Positions 4,133-10,949 of a stretch of DNA of 24,084 nt are shown here, piece by piece. The DNA lies in the IMG/VR virus record IMGVR_UViG_3300045999_000714, positions 1 to 24,084 of that record, one strand, 5' to 3'. Every line of letters starts with the position of its first letter. The stretch's first letter is position 1. Both the position numbers and the translations under genes were made by a program. This stretch comes from a virus. The notes beneath the pieces are model-generated. The model did no database searches and had not been told where the DNA came from. It was given only the letters and a program-made list of their open reading frames with translations.

Positions 4133-6388
4133 ATGGACTATACCGGCATAAATAAGGCAGCAAAAGTCGCGGATGTGGGCGGAAATCCGCCGCCTGACGA
4201 CATCAAAAAAGACACGCAAGACGTCTTGGCGACCATGCGAAAGCGCCTGCAAATGGCGCTATCTGCCATGTCGGAGACGCGGGAAGATGAGCTAGACGAC
4301 CTGCGGTTCTATGCCGGTTCGCCCGACAACCATTGGCAGTGGCCCGCCGACGTGCTGGCAACCCGTGGCGCAGTGCAAGGCCAGACGATCAACGCGCGGC
4401 CAACGCTGACCATCAACAAGCTGCCGCAACACGTGCGGCAGGTGACGAATGATCAAAGACAAAACCGTCCAAGCGGCAAAGTTATTCCTGCTGACGACAA
4501 CGCCGACCCGGAAGTCGCCGAAATCTACAACGGCATGGTCAGGCACATCGAGTACATCTCAGACGCCGACGTCGCCTACGACACCGCCTGCGAAAACCAA
4601 GTCGCCTACGGCGAAGGTTACATCCGCATCCTGACGGAATACTGCGACGACGACACGTTCGACCAAGACATCAAGATTGCGCGTGTGCGCAACTCGTTCT
4701 CGGTCTACATGGATCCGACCATCCAAGACCCGTGCGGCGCGGATGCTAAGTGGTGCTTCATCACCGAAGACCTGCAGCGCGCCGAGTACGAGCGCCTGTT
4801 CCCAGACGCCAGCCCGTTGTCAACCTTACAAGTGCAGGGCGTGGGCGACCAGTCGATCTCGGTCTGGATCAACCAAGACACCGTGCGGATCGCTGAGTAT
4901 TACTACGTCGAGTACGACAACGCGACACTGAACCTGTATCCCGGCAACATGACGGCGTTCGAAGGTTCGCCCGAGGCCAAGCAGATGAAGCAGATGGGCA
5001 TCAAGCCTATCCGCACTCGTCAAGTACACGCCAAGCGGGTCAAGTGGTGCAAGACCAACGGCTACGAGATGCTGGAGGAGCGTGACTGGGTCGGCAAGTG
5101 GATTCCGGTCGTGCGCGTGATCGGTAACGAGTTTGAGGTCGACGGTAAGATTTACATCTCTGGTCTGGTGCGTAACGCTAAAGATGCGCAGCGCATGTAC
5201 AACTACTGGACGAGCCAAGAAGCTGAGATGCTGGCCTTGGCACCGAAAGCACCGTTTATCGGTTACGGTGGCCAGTTTGAAGGCTACGAGATGCAGTGGA
5301 AGACGGCCAACACGCAGAACTGGCCGTATCTGGAGGTCAATCCGGACGTAACAGACGGCTCGGGTGCTGTGTTGCCGTTGCCCCAACGGGCAGCCCCACC
5401 GCTGCCACAGACAGGTCTAATTCAGGCCAAGATGGGTGCGTCGGATGACATCAAGTCGACCACAGGGCAGTACGACACCAGTCTGGGAGCGACATCAAAT
5501 GAGCGATCGGGCAAGGCAATTATGGCGCGTGAGCGTCAGTCTGATACTGGCACTTATCATTACGTGGACAATCTGGCGCGGGCTATTCGGCACGTTACCC
5601 GTCAAATTGTTGACATAATCCCAAAGATTTACGACACCCAGCGTGTGGCTCGCATTATTGGTGTGGACGGCGACACCGACATGGTTAAGCTCGATCCGAC
5701 CCAACAAGAGCCGGTCAAGAAGATCGTCAACCAGCAGGGCATTGAGATTGACAAGATTTACAACCCAAGCGTCGGTAAGTACGACGTCGTGGTGACCACT
5801 GGCCCGTCCTACATGACCAAGCGTCAGGAAGCGCTGGACGCAATGGGCATGATCTTGCAATCCAACCCGCAGCTCTGGCAAGTCGCAGGCGACCTGTTCA
5901 TCAAGAACATGGATTGGCCAGGCGCGCAGGAGATGGCCGAGCGGTTTGCTCGCGTCATCGATCCGAAGGTGCTGGGCGACGGTTCGGACGACTCCCCCGA
6001 GATGCAGATGGCCAAGCAGCAGATCGAGGCGATGGGCCAAGAGATGGATCAGCTCCAGCAGATGTTGCAGAACGTCGGCAAGTCGATCGAGGTGCAGGAC
6101 TTGGAGCGCAAGAACTTCGAAGCCGAGATCAAGGCGTACCAAGCAGAGACACAGCGACTGTCTGCCGTGTCTGGCGCTATGACGCCGGATCAGGTGCAAG
6201 ACGTCGTCATGCAAACGCTGCGCGACGTCATGAGCGCAGGCGACTTGGCGATGAGCGAAGGTGGCCTAGAGCTGCCGGGCGAGATGCCGATGCAGGAAAT
6301 GCCGCCGGAAATGCAACAAATGCCGCCGGAAATGGGTATGATGCCGCCTGAAATGGCAGAAATGCCGCCCGAGGAGCCAAGAGTATGA
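4133..6388 (+). CDS. portal protein, P22 type
   Basis: The dodecameric ring at the head vertex through which DNA is packaged and ejected, and to which the gp4-like adaptor binds. The protein has 751 residues (P22 gp1 has 725). Diagnostic P22_portal stretches include the N-terminal DELDDLRFYAGS...QW region, ARPTLTINKLPQHVRQVTND (about 85-104), and SNERSGKAIMARERQSDTGTYHYVDNL near residue 460. The C-terminal part (about 620-680) is a long coiled coil (QMAKQQIEAMGQEMDQLQQM), like the P22 barrel. The last ~35 residues are a Met/Pro/Glu repeat (MPPEM four times). No strong ribosome site is seen; the start touches the preceding stop, suggesting coupling. The 3' end overlaps the next gene by four bases. 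Confidence 0.95.
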   Translation: MDYTGINKAAKVADVGGNPPPDDIKKDTQDVLATMRKRLQMALSAMSETREDELDDLRFYAGSPDNHWQWPADVLATRGAVQGQTINARPTLTINKLPQHVRQVTNDQRQNRPSGKVIPADDNADPEVAEIYNGMVRHIEYISDADVAYDTACENQVAYGEGYIRILTEYCDDDTFDQDIKIARVRNSFSVYMDPTIQDPCGADAKWCFITEDLQRAEYERLFPDASPLSTLQVQGVGDQSISVWINQDTVRIAEYYYVEYDNATLNLYPGNMTAFEGSPEAKQMKQMGIKPIRTRQVHAKRVKWCKTNGYEMLEERDWVGKWIPVVRVIGNEFEVDGKIYISGLVRNAKDAQRMYNYWTSQEAEMLALAPKAPFIGYGGQFEGYEMQWKTANTQNWPYLEVNPDVTDGSGAVLPLPQRAAPPLPQTGLIQAKMGASDDIKSTTGQYDTSLGATSNERSGKAIMARERQSDTGTYHYVDNLARAIRHVTRQIVDIIPKIYDTQRVARIIGVDGDTDMVKLDPTQQEPVKKIVNQQGIEIDKIYNPSVGKYDVVVTTGPSYMTKRQEALDAMGMILQSNPQLWQVAGDLFIKNMDWPGAQEMAERFARVIDPKVLGDGSDDSPEMQMAKQQIEAMGQEMDQLQQMLQNVGKSIEVQDLERKNFEAEIKAYQAETQRLSAVSGAMTPDQVQDVVMQTLRDVMSAGDLAMSEGGLELPGEMPMQEMPPEMQQMPPEMGMMPPEMAEMPPEEPRV

Positions 6389-6747
6389 GCTGCGCCAATT
6401 TTGTAGGCATTCTGTTTTTAGGCCGGGATGTCGCCCATTCGGTGCATTTGAACACCCGCAGCTACGCCAAACACAAGGCGCTACGTCGTTTTTACAACGA
6501 CATTGTCGACCTAGCGGACAAGTTTGCCGAAGCCTACCAAGGCCGTCATGGTCTGATTGGCGCTATCTCGCTGCAGTCGACCAAGAAGCCCGGCAACATC
6601 GTTGAGTTCTTGCAGGATCAACTTGAAGAAATCGAAGAGATGCGCTACAAGGTGGTCGATAAATCGGACAGCCCGCTGCAGAACATCATCGATGAGATCG
6701 TTGGGCTGTACCTGTCAACCCTATACAAATTGAAGTTTCTTGCTTGA
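6385..6747 (+). CDS. DUF5856-like helical protein with a Dps ferroxidase signature
   Basis: A 120-residue all-helical protein starting inside the portal stop (ATGA) with GAGGAG upstream. It resembles a family in phages annotated DUF5856 (from memory), with AHxxHLxTxSYAxHxAL and AEAYQGRxGLI. Residues H18, H30, D45 and E49 are spaced +12, +27 and +31, the same spacing as the E. coli Dps ferroxidase ligands H51, H63, D78 and E82. The D67 equivalent is replaced by R34. F36 also aligns with Dps F69. This suggests a ferritin-like/Dps-like fold that might bind metal or DNA. At 120 aa it is shorter than Dps (about 165). Its place between portal and scaffold hints at head association. Confidence 0.7.
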   Translation: MSCANFVGILFLGRDVAHSVHLNTRSYAKHKALRRFYNDIVDLADKFAEAYQGRHGLIGAISLQSTKKPGNIVEFLQDQLEEIEEMRYKVVDKSDSPLQNIIDEIVGLYLSTLYKLKFLA

Positions 6748-6755
6748 GGTAAACC

Positions 6756-7022
6756 ATGGCAAATTACACCTATATCACCGCGTCGACCAACATCAAGCCG
6801 ATGGCCGGTAAGTTGAAAGGCATCTTTGTCAGCGCTGCCTCCAGCACCCCGACCATCACCGTTTACGATTCGGCGTCTAATACAACCACCGCCACCATTC
6901 TCGGTGTGTTTACCCCGGCGGCTGCGACGTCGTACATGTTGCCGCTAGATGGTGCGTACGCGAAAAACGGACTTTATGTGGCGATTGGTGGTACAGTTGC
7001 CGCAACAGTAATTTGGGAGTAA
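6756..7022 (+). CDS. small beta-rich head-associated protein (hypothetical)
   Basis: An 88-residue protein, MANYTYITASTNIKPMAGKL at its start, with alternating beta-strand pattern, Thr/Ala-rich, no cysteine and no membrane segment. GAGGT precedes the ATG. Similar proteins (ITASTNIKP, KGIFVSAASSTPTITVYDS, VAIGGTVAATVIW) are, from memory, common in phage head-gene clusters and described only as hypothetical or structural. The strand-rich sequence and site between portal and scaffold suggest a capsid decoration or minor head protein. There is no firm functional evidence. Confidence 0.7.
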   Translation: MANYTYITASTNIKPMAGKLKGIFVSAASSTPTITVYDSASNTTTATILGVFTPAAATSYMLPLDGAYAKNGLYVAIGGTVAATVIWE

Positions 7023-7076
7023 ATTTGCATTAACCGTACTGGCACGGCAAGCCAGGGATTCTCAAGGGAATCGACA

Positions 7077-7850
7077 ATGTCTGATGAAGTACAAAATGAA
7101 CTAGCGGCAGTGCCCGCGCCGGAACCGGAACTAACGGCAGTACCGGAACCCGAAGTAACAGCGCCGGAAACTGAAGAGCCAAAACCAGCCAAGACCTTCA
7201 CACAAGAAGAGTTAGACGCTGCGATTGGCAAGCGGCTTGCAAGAGAACAGCGTAAGTGGGAAAGAGAACAAGCTAGGCGACAGCAGGAAACTGCACCGCC
7301 CGCGCCAGCTCCTTCGTTAGAGCAATTTGAGTCGGTTGATCAGTACGCGGAAGCGTTGGCTGCTCAAAAGGCTGAAGAGTTGCTTGCTAAACGAGAAGCT
7401 GATCGCGCGCGCATGGAAACGCTCGAGGCTTACCACGACCGTGAAGAAGAGGCTAGAGGCAAGTACGAAGACTTTGAACAAGTCGCGTACAACCCGAACC
7501 TACCGATCACGACCGTGATGGCTGAGACAATCCAAGCGTCGGATGTTGGGCCAGACTTAGCGTATTACCTTGGCACCAACCCGAAAGAAGCTGATCGTAT
7601 TTCTCGTTTGTCGCCGTATATGCAAGCCAAAGAGATTGGCAAGATTGAAGCTAAGTTAAGCGACAATCCGCCGGTCAAGAAAACGACAAGCGCCCCACCG
7701 CCGATCGCGCCCATTAGTGGCCGTGGCACTGGAGCACCGGCTTACGATACGACCGACCCACGTTCTATCAAGAACATGTCGACGTCAGAATGGATCGAAG
7801 CGGAGCGCCAGCGTCAGATTCGGAAGTTGGAAGCTCAACGTAACCGCTAA
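7077..7850 (+). CDS. scaffolding protein
   Basis: Scaffold directs coat subunits into a correctly sized prohead and then leaves. The 257-residue protein sits directly before the coat gene. Residues 1-40 are acidic and Pro/Glu-rich (repeats of PEPEL/PEPEV). About 45-135 is a charged coiled coil (TFTQEELDAAIGKRLAREQR, later QYAEALAAQKAEELLAKREA). The C-terminus is a basic helix (SEWIEAERQRQIRKLEAQ), similar in character to the coat-binding C-terminal helix of P22 gp8 (303 aa). TFTQEELDAAI..RLARE is a motif often seen in phage scaffolds. AAGGG precedes the ATG and lies in the loop of a possible small hairpin. Identification rests on composition and position. Confidence 0.85.
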   Translation: MSDEVQNELAAVPAPEPELTAVPEPEVTAPETEEPKPAKTFTQEELDAAIGKRLAREQRKWEREQARRQQETAPPAPAPSLEQFESVDQYAEALAAQKAEELLAKREADRARMETLEAYHDREEEARGKYEDFEQVAYNPNLPITTVMAETIQASDVGPDLAYYLGTNPKEADRISRLSPYMQAKEIGKIEAKLSDNPPVKKTTSAPPPIAPISGRGTGAPAYDTTDPRSIKNMSTSEWIEAERQRQIRKLEAQRNR

Positions 7851-7867
7851 TTTTTTTAAGGACTATC

Positions 7868-9070
7868 ATGGCAAACTCGATTCTTACTATCGACATGATC
7901 ACCCGCAAGGCGCTCGAAATCCTCGAGAACAACCTGGTGATCACTCGTAACGTCAATCGTCAATACGACGATTCTTTCGCCGTTGAAGGCGCAAAAATCG
8001 GTTCGACTCTGCGTATTCGTTTACCAGATCGCGCTTTGGTAACTGACGGTGCCGCTCTGCAAGTTCAGGACGACAACGAACAGTTCACCACCTTGACTGT
8101 TGCTTCGCAGAAGCACATCGGTGTTAACTTCACCTCCGCCGAACTCACCATGCAGTTGGATGACTTCGCAGAGCGTGTTCTGAAGCCTCGTATTTCGCAG
8201 CTTGCTTCGTCGATCGATGCTGACGTTGCTAACGCATACAAGGGCGTGTTCAACTCGGTTGGTACCCCTGGCACCACCCCATCGACTTCGCTCGTTCTGC
8301 TGCAAGCTCAGCAGAAGCTGAACGAAAATGCTGCTGTGATGGCACCACGCTACGCAACCGTTAACCCAGCTGCTAACGCTGGTCTGGTCGAAGGCATGAA
8401 AGGTCTGTTCAACCCGACCGACACCATCAGCCGCCAGTTCAAGAACGGCATGATGGGCATGGGCGTGTTGGGCTTCGACGAAGTCAACATGTCTCAGTCG
8501 ATCAAGCAGCACACCAACGGCGATTGGGGCACTTCCATCACCGTGACTTCGACCGTCACTACCGAAGGTCAGTCGACTCTGCCAATCAGCTTCACTGGCT
8601 CGTCGAAGACTTGGAACGTCGGCGACGTGTTCACCATCGCTGGCGTGTTTGCAGTTAACCCACAAACTCGTGAGTCCACCGGCTCGCTGCAGCAGTTCAC
8701 CGTAACTGCCGCTGCAACTGGTAGCTCTACTGCGACTTTGTCGATCAGCCCTGCGCTGTTCTCCGCAAGCCAAGCACTGGCTACCGTTACTTCGCTGCCT
8801 GCTTCGGGCGCTGCCGTAACCATGCTGGGTAACGCAAATGGTCAGTACGCTCAGAACTTGGTCTACCACAAGGATGCGATCACTTTCGCAACCGCCGACC
8901 TGCTGATGCCACAAGGCGTGGACATGGCTTCTCGCCAAGTTCACAACGGTATTTCAATGCGTATTGTTCGTCAGTACGACATCAACAACGACCGTCTGCC
9001 TTGCCGTATCGACGTTCTGTACGGCTACAGCACAATCCGTCCGCAAATGGCTTGCCGCCTCTGGGGCTAA
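7868..9070 (+). CDS. major capsid protein, P22 coat type
   Basis: The main shell protein, with the HK97 fold. The 400-residue protein (P22 gp5 has 430) starts MANSILTIDMITRKALEILE, followed by NVNRQYDDSFAVEGAKIGST and VNFTSAELTMQLDDFAERVL, typical of the P22_CoatProtein family N-terminal arm and E-loop. About residues 215-305 form a Thr/Ser/Val-rich beta segment (SITVTSTVTTEGQ to AAVTMLGN) at the position of the P22 insertion (I) domain. The C-terminus, RQYDINNDRLPCRIDVLYGY then RPQMACRLWG, is also typical. AAGGA precedes the ATG. A strong UUCG hairpin follows the stop, which fits a heavily expressed gene. Confidence 0.95.
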   Translation: MANSILTIDMITRKALEILENNLVITRNVNRQYDDSFAVEGAKIGSTLRIRLPDRALVTDGAALQVQDDNEQFTTLTVASQKHIGVNFTSAELTMQLDDFAERVLKPRISQLASSIDADVANAYKGVFNSVGTPGTTPSTSLVLLQAQQKLNENAAVMAPRYATVNPAANAGLVEGMKGLFNPTDTISRQFKNGMMGMGVLGFDEVNMSQSIKQHTNGDWGTSITVTSTVTTEGQSTLPISFTGSSKTWNVGDVFTIAGVFAVNPQTRESTGSLQQFTVTAAATGSSTATLSISPALFSASQALATVTSLPASGAAVTMLGNANGQYAQNLVYHKDAITFATADLLMPQGVDMASRQVHNGISMRIVRQYDINNDRLPCRIDVLYGYSTIRPQMACRLWG

Positions 9071-9077
9071 GCACTGG

Positions 9078-9095
9078 TGGGGGCTTCGGCCCCCA
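9078..9095 (+). terminator. C(UUCG)G hairpin after the coat gene
   Basis: T-GGGGGC-TTCG-GCCCCC-A gives a seven-pair stem with the unusually stable UUCG tetraloop, seven bases after the coat stop. No T tract follows, so it is more likely a 3'-end stabiliser, processing or attenuation element than a full terminator. Identical 16-base cores occur here and at 9546-9561. Confidence 0.6.
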
Positions 9096-9124
9096 TTGAC
9101 GACTCTATTTGAAAGGAAATTATC

Positions 9125-9538
9125 ATGGCACTTCCTAACGGCGCAGGCGGCTATCAGATTGGTGATGGCAACCTTAACGAAACCATTTTTCAAGTTGTTC
9201 CAGTTCCTGCTACTGCAACTGCAACCGCAACACTGACTGCAGATCAGGTTCTAAACGGCATTCTGCTGGGTAGCCCCGGCACATCGGCTGCCAGCTACAC
9301 GCTGCCAACCGTAGCTGCTCTCGAGGCTGCACTGCCTAACTCCGATAAGCCAGGCGTTTCGTTTGACTTTTCTGTTGTCAACGTCGACGGTTCTAGCTCG
9401 GGCGTTATCACACTGGTGACCAACACCGGCTGGACGCTCGTAGGTTTGATGACTGTTGTTGCGACTGCAGGCACAGCCCAAATCTTCCGCGCTCGTAAGA
9501 GCGGCGTGGGTACTTGGACTCTGTATCGCATCGGCTAA
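9125..9538 (+). CDS. capsid decoration / head fibre-like protein
   Basis: A 137-residue beta-rich protein, MALPNGAGGYQIGDGNLNET at the start. It then has ATATATLTADQVLNGILLGSP, SYTLPTVAALEAALP, SFDFSVVNVD and GWTLVG; it ends WTLYRIG. I recall this pattern in phage proteins encoded just after the coat gene and annotated as head fibre, decoration or hypothetical. AAAGGA lies before the ATG. Stable hairpins flank the gene on both sides, suggesting an abundant transcript segment. A trimeric capsid-surface protein is the likeliest role, inferred from position and strand pattern. Confidence 0.7.
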   Translation: MALPNGAGGYQIGDGNLNETIFQVVPVPATATATATLTADQVLNGILLGSPGTSAASYTLPTVAALEAALPNSDKPGVSFDFSVVNVDGSSSGVITLVTNTGWTLVGLMTVVATAGTAQIFRARKSGVGTWTLYRIG

Positions 9539-9545
9539 AAACTCT

Positions 9546-9561
9546 GGGGGCTTCGGCCCCC
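9546..9561 (+). terminator. second C(UUCG)G hairpin
   Basis: GGGGGCTTCGGCCCCC, identical to the 16-base core after the coat gene, lies eight bases beyond the stop of the decoration-like gene. It is followed by GTTTC, a very weak T tract. The same interpretation applies: partial terminator or mRNA-end protector between abundant head genes. Confidence 0.6.
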
Positions 9562-9579
9562 GTTTCTAAAGGAACCACC

Positions 9580-9993
9580 ATGTCATCCAATACCAAACCG
9601 ATCGGCGTGGCCTACGAAGATCAGAACATCATCGGGTCTGACTCGGTGATGTCTGGTGGCGAGTTGGGCTACACCGCAGAAGCAAGCGGCACCGTAACTC
9701 AAGCAACTAGCAAATCGACTGGCGTGACCTTGAACAAGTCTGCTGGTCAAATTACTATGAACGACGCCGCTTTGGCTAACGCCACAAACGTCTCGTTTAC
9801 GTTGACTAACAGCACTATCAGCGCTAAAGACATTGTGGTCTTGAGCGTTGCAGCCGGTGCTACTGCTGGTGCGTACAACTGCTGGATTTCTGGCAAATCT
9901 ACCGGAAGCTGCACAATCACATTGCGCAACCTTTCCGGCGGTTCGTTGTCTGAGGCGGTTGTCATTAACTTTGCAGTAATTCACGTACTGTAA
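9580..9993 (+). CDS. putative minor head / decoration protein
   Basis: A 137-residue Ser/Thr/Gly-rich protein. The start at 9580 is chosen because AAAGGA lies six bases upstream; the longer frame from 9514 would run through the preceding gene and its hairpin. Landmarks are SDSVMSGGELGYTAEASGTV (about residues 21-40), SFTLTNSTISAKDIVVLSVA (about 70-90), GSCTITLRNLSGGSLSEAVV and FAVIHVL at the end. The second half follows a pattern common in phage structural proteins, strands ending in INFAVIHV. It resembles a capsid-surface or fibre knob domain. It sits between two UUCG hairpins like its neighbour. Function inferred only. Confidence 0.7.
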   Translation: MSSNTKPIGVAYEDQNIIGSDSVMSGGELGYTAEASGTVTQATSKSTGVTLNKSAGQITMNDAALANATNVSFTLTNSTISAKDIVVLSVAAGATAGAYNCWISGKSTGSCTITLRNLSGGSLSEAVVINFAVIHVL

Positions 9994-9997
9994 AACC

Positions 9998-10015
9998 ACG
10001 GGGCTTCGGCCCCGT
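9998..10015 (+). terminator. third C(UUCG)G hairpin
   Basis: ACGGGGC-TTCG-GCCCCGT: a seven-pair perfect stem with the UUCG loop, four bases after the preceding stop and seven bases before the next ATG. No T tract follows. This is the last of the series; downstream genes lack such elements. Confidence 0.6.
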
Positions 10016-10022
10016 CTACCCT

Positions 10023-10226
10023 ATGCCTATTATTTATCTACAGCACCCTGCTCACGGCTTCAAAATCGCCAACATGGAAATGGAGGCTGAATTTGATGAA
10101 CAAAACGGCTGGGAACGCTATAATCCCGACACGCCTTCGGCTCCCGAAGTAGCGGCGCCAGCCAACGCGCTGGATGTCAAACGTCGTCGTAGCCGCCCGC
10201 CTGTAGAGGTAGCAGCGGCAGAATAA
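10023..10226 (+). CDS. small phage protein of unknown function, 67 aa
   Basis: A 67-residue protein between capsid and neck genes. It starts MPIIYLQHPAHGFKIANMEM, continues EAEFDEQNGWERYNPDTPS, and ends in a disordered basic tail (VKRRRSRPPVEVAAAE). The pattern IIYh-HPxHGxKIA, EAExDExNGWxRYxP is familiar from short phage proteins in the same location, without a known role. No clear ribosome site is visible; the ATG begins seven bases after a strong hairpin. Likely a small virion or assembly protein. Confidence 0.65.
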   Translation: MPIIYLQHPAHGFKIANMEMEAEFDEQNGWERYNPDTPSAPEVAAPANALDVKRRRSRPPVEVAAAE

Positions 10227-10235
10227 GGAGCTTGA

Positions 10236-10946
10236 ATGGCAACCGCCTTTGACCAGATTAAGGCAGCGCTTCGGCTGATTGGCCAACTGGCTGAAGGTGA
10301 AGAGCCATCACCGCAGGCTGCTCAAGATGCGCTAAACGCCATGAATCAGATGATTGATTCGTGGAATACCGAGCGTCTGGCTGTGTTTTGCACCGAAGAT
10401 CAGGTGTTCAACTGGCCGCCGGATCTAATTACCCGCACCCTTGGCCCGACCGGCAACTTTGTCGGCAATCGTCCTATTCTGATTGACGATGCAACGTACT
10501 TCCGTGATCCGCAGACCAACGTGTCTTACGGCATCAAGCTGATCAACCAGCAGCAGTACAACGGCATTGCGGTTAAGACGGTTACTAGCACCTACCCGCA
10601 GGTTATGTTTGTGAACAACACGTTCCCAGACATCACCATGACCATCTACCCCAAGCCAACGCGCGTGCTGGAGTGGCATTTTGTGTCGGTGCAGCAGCTA
10701 ACCAAACCGGCTACTTTGAACACCGTACTGTCGTTCCCGCCGGGCTACCTGCGTGCGTTTAAGTACAACCTAGCGATGGAAATTGCCAACGAGTTTGGCG
10801 TCGAACCCATGCCGCAGGTTACTCGGATTGCGATGACGTCTAAGCGTAATCTGAAGCGCATCAACAACCCAGACGACGTGATGTCGATGCCTTACTCGCT
10901 GGTCGCTACTCGCCAGCGGTTCAACATCTATGCTGGCAATTATTAA
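10236..10946 (+). CDS. P22 gp4-like tail accessory / head-tail adaptor
   Basis: In P22, gp4 forms the ring under the portal that starts tail assembly and seals the packaged head. This 236-residue protein (P22 gp4 has 166) starts MATAFDQIKAALRLIGQLAE, then SPQAAQDALNAMNQMIDSWN, which is the hallmark helix of this family (an A..AL..LN.M...W pattern). It continues with a beta-rich middle (VNNTFPDITMTIYPKP) and a helical end (YNLAMEIANEFG). AAGGAG lies before the ATG. It is followed at once by the gp10-like gene, the same order as in P22. Confidence 0.85.
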   Translation: MATAFDQIKAALRLIGQLAEGEEPSPQAAQDALNAMNQMIDSWNTERLAVFCTEDQVFNWPPDLITRTLGPTGNFVGNRPILIDDATYFRDPQTNVSYGIKLINQQQYNGIAVKTVTSTYPQVMFVNNTFPDITMTIYPKPTRVLEWHFVSVQQLTKPATLNTVLSFPPGYLRAFKYNLAMEIANEFGVEPMPQVTRIAMTSKRNLKRINNPDDVMSMPYSLVATRQRFNIYAGNY

Positions 10947-10949
10947 GCC

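Noticed and set aside
5495-6214. 239-aa leftward frame opposite the portal gene
   Set aside because: It lies wholly antisense to the well-supported portal gene, is His/Leu/Arg-rich as expected from mirrored codons, and has no ribosome site or recognisable motif.
5914-6351. 145-aa rightward frame inside the portal gene
   Set aside because: Arg/Ala/Gly-rich +1 frame product typical of GC-rich coding sequence; no motif.
8021-8944. 307-aa leftward frame opposite the coat gene
   Set aside because: Antisense shadow of the major capsid gene; Ser/His/Arg/Cys-rich without domain pattern.
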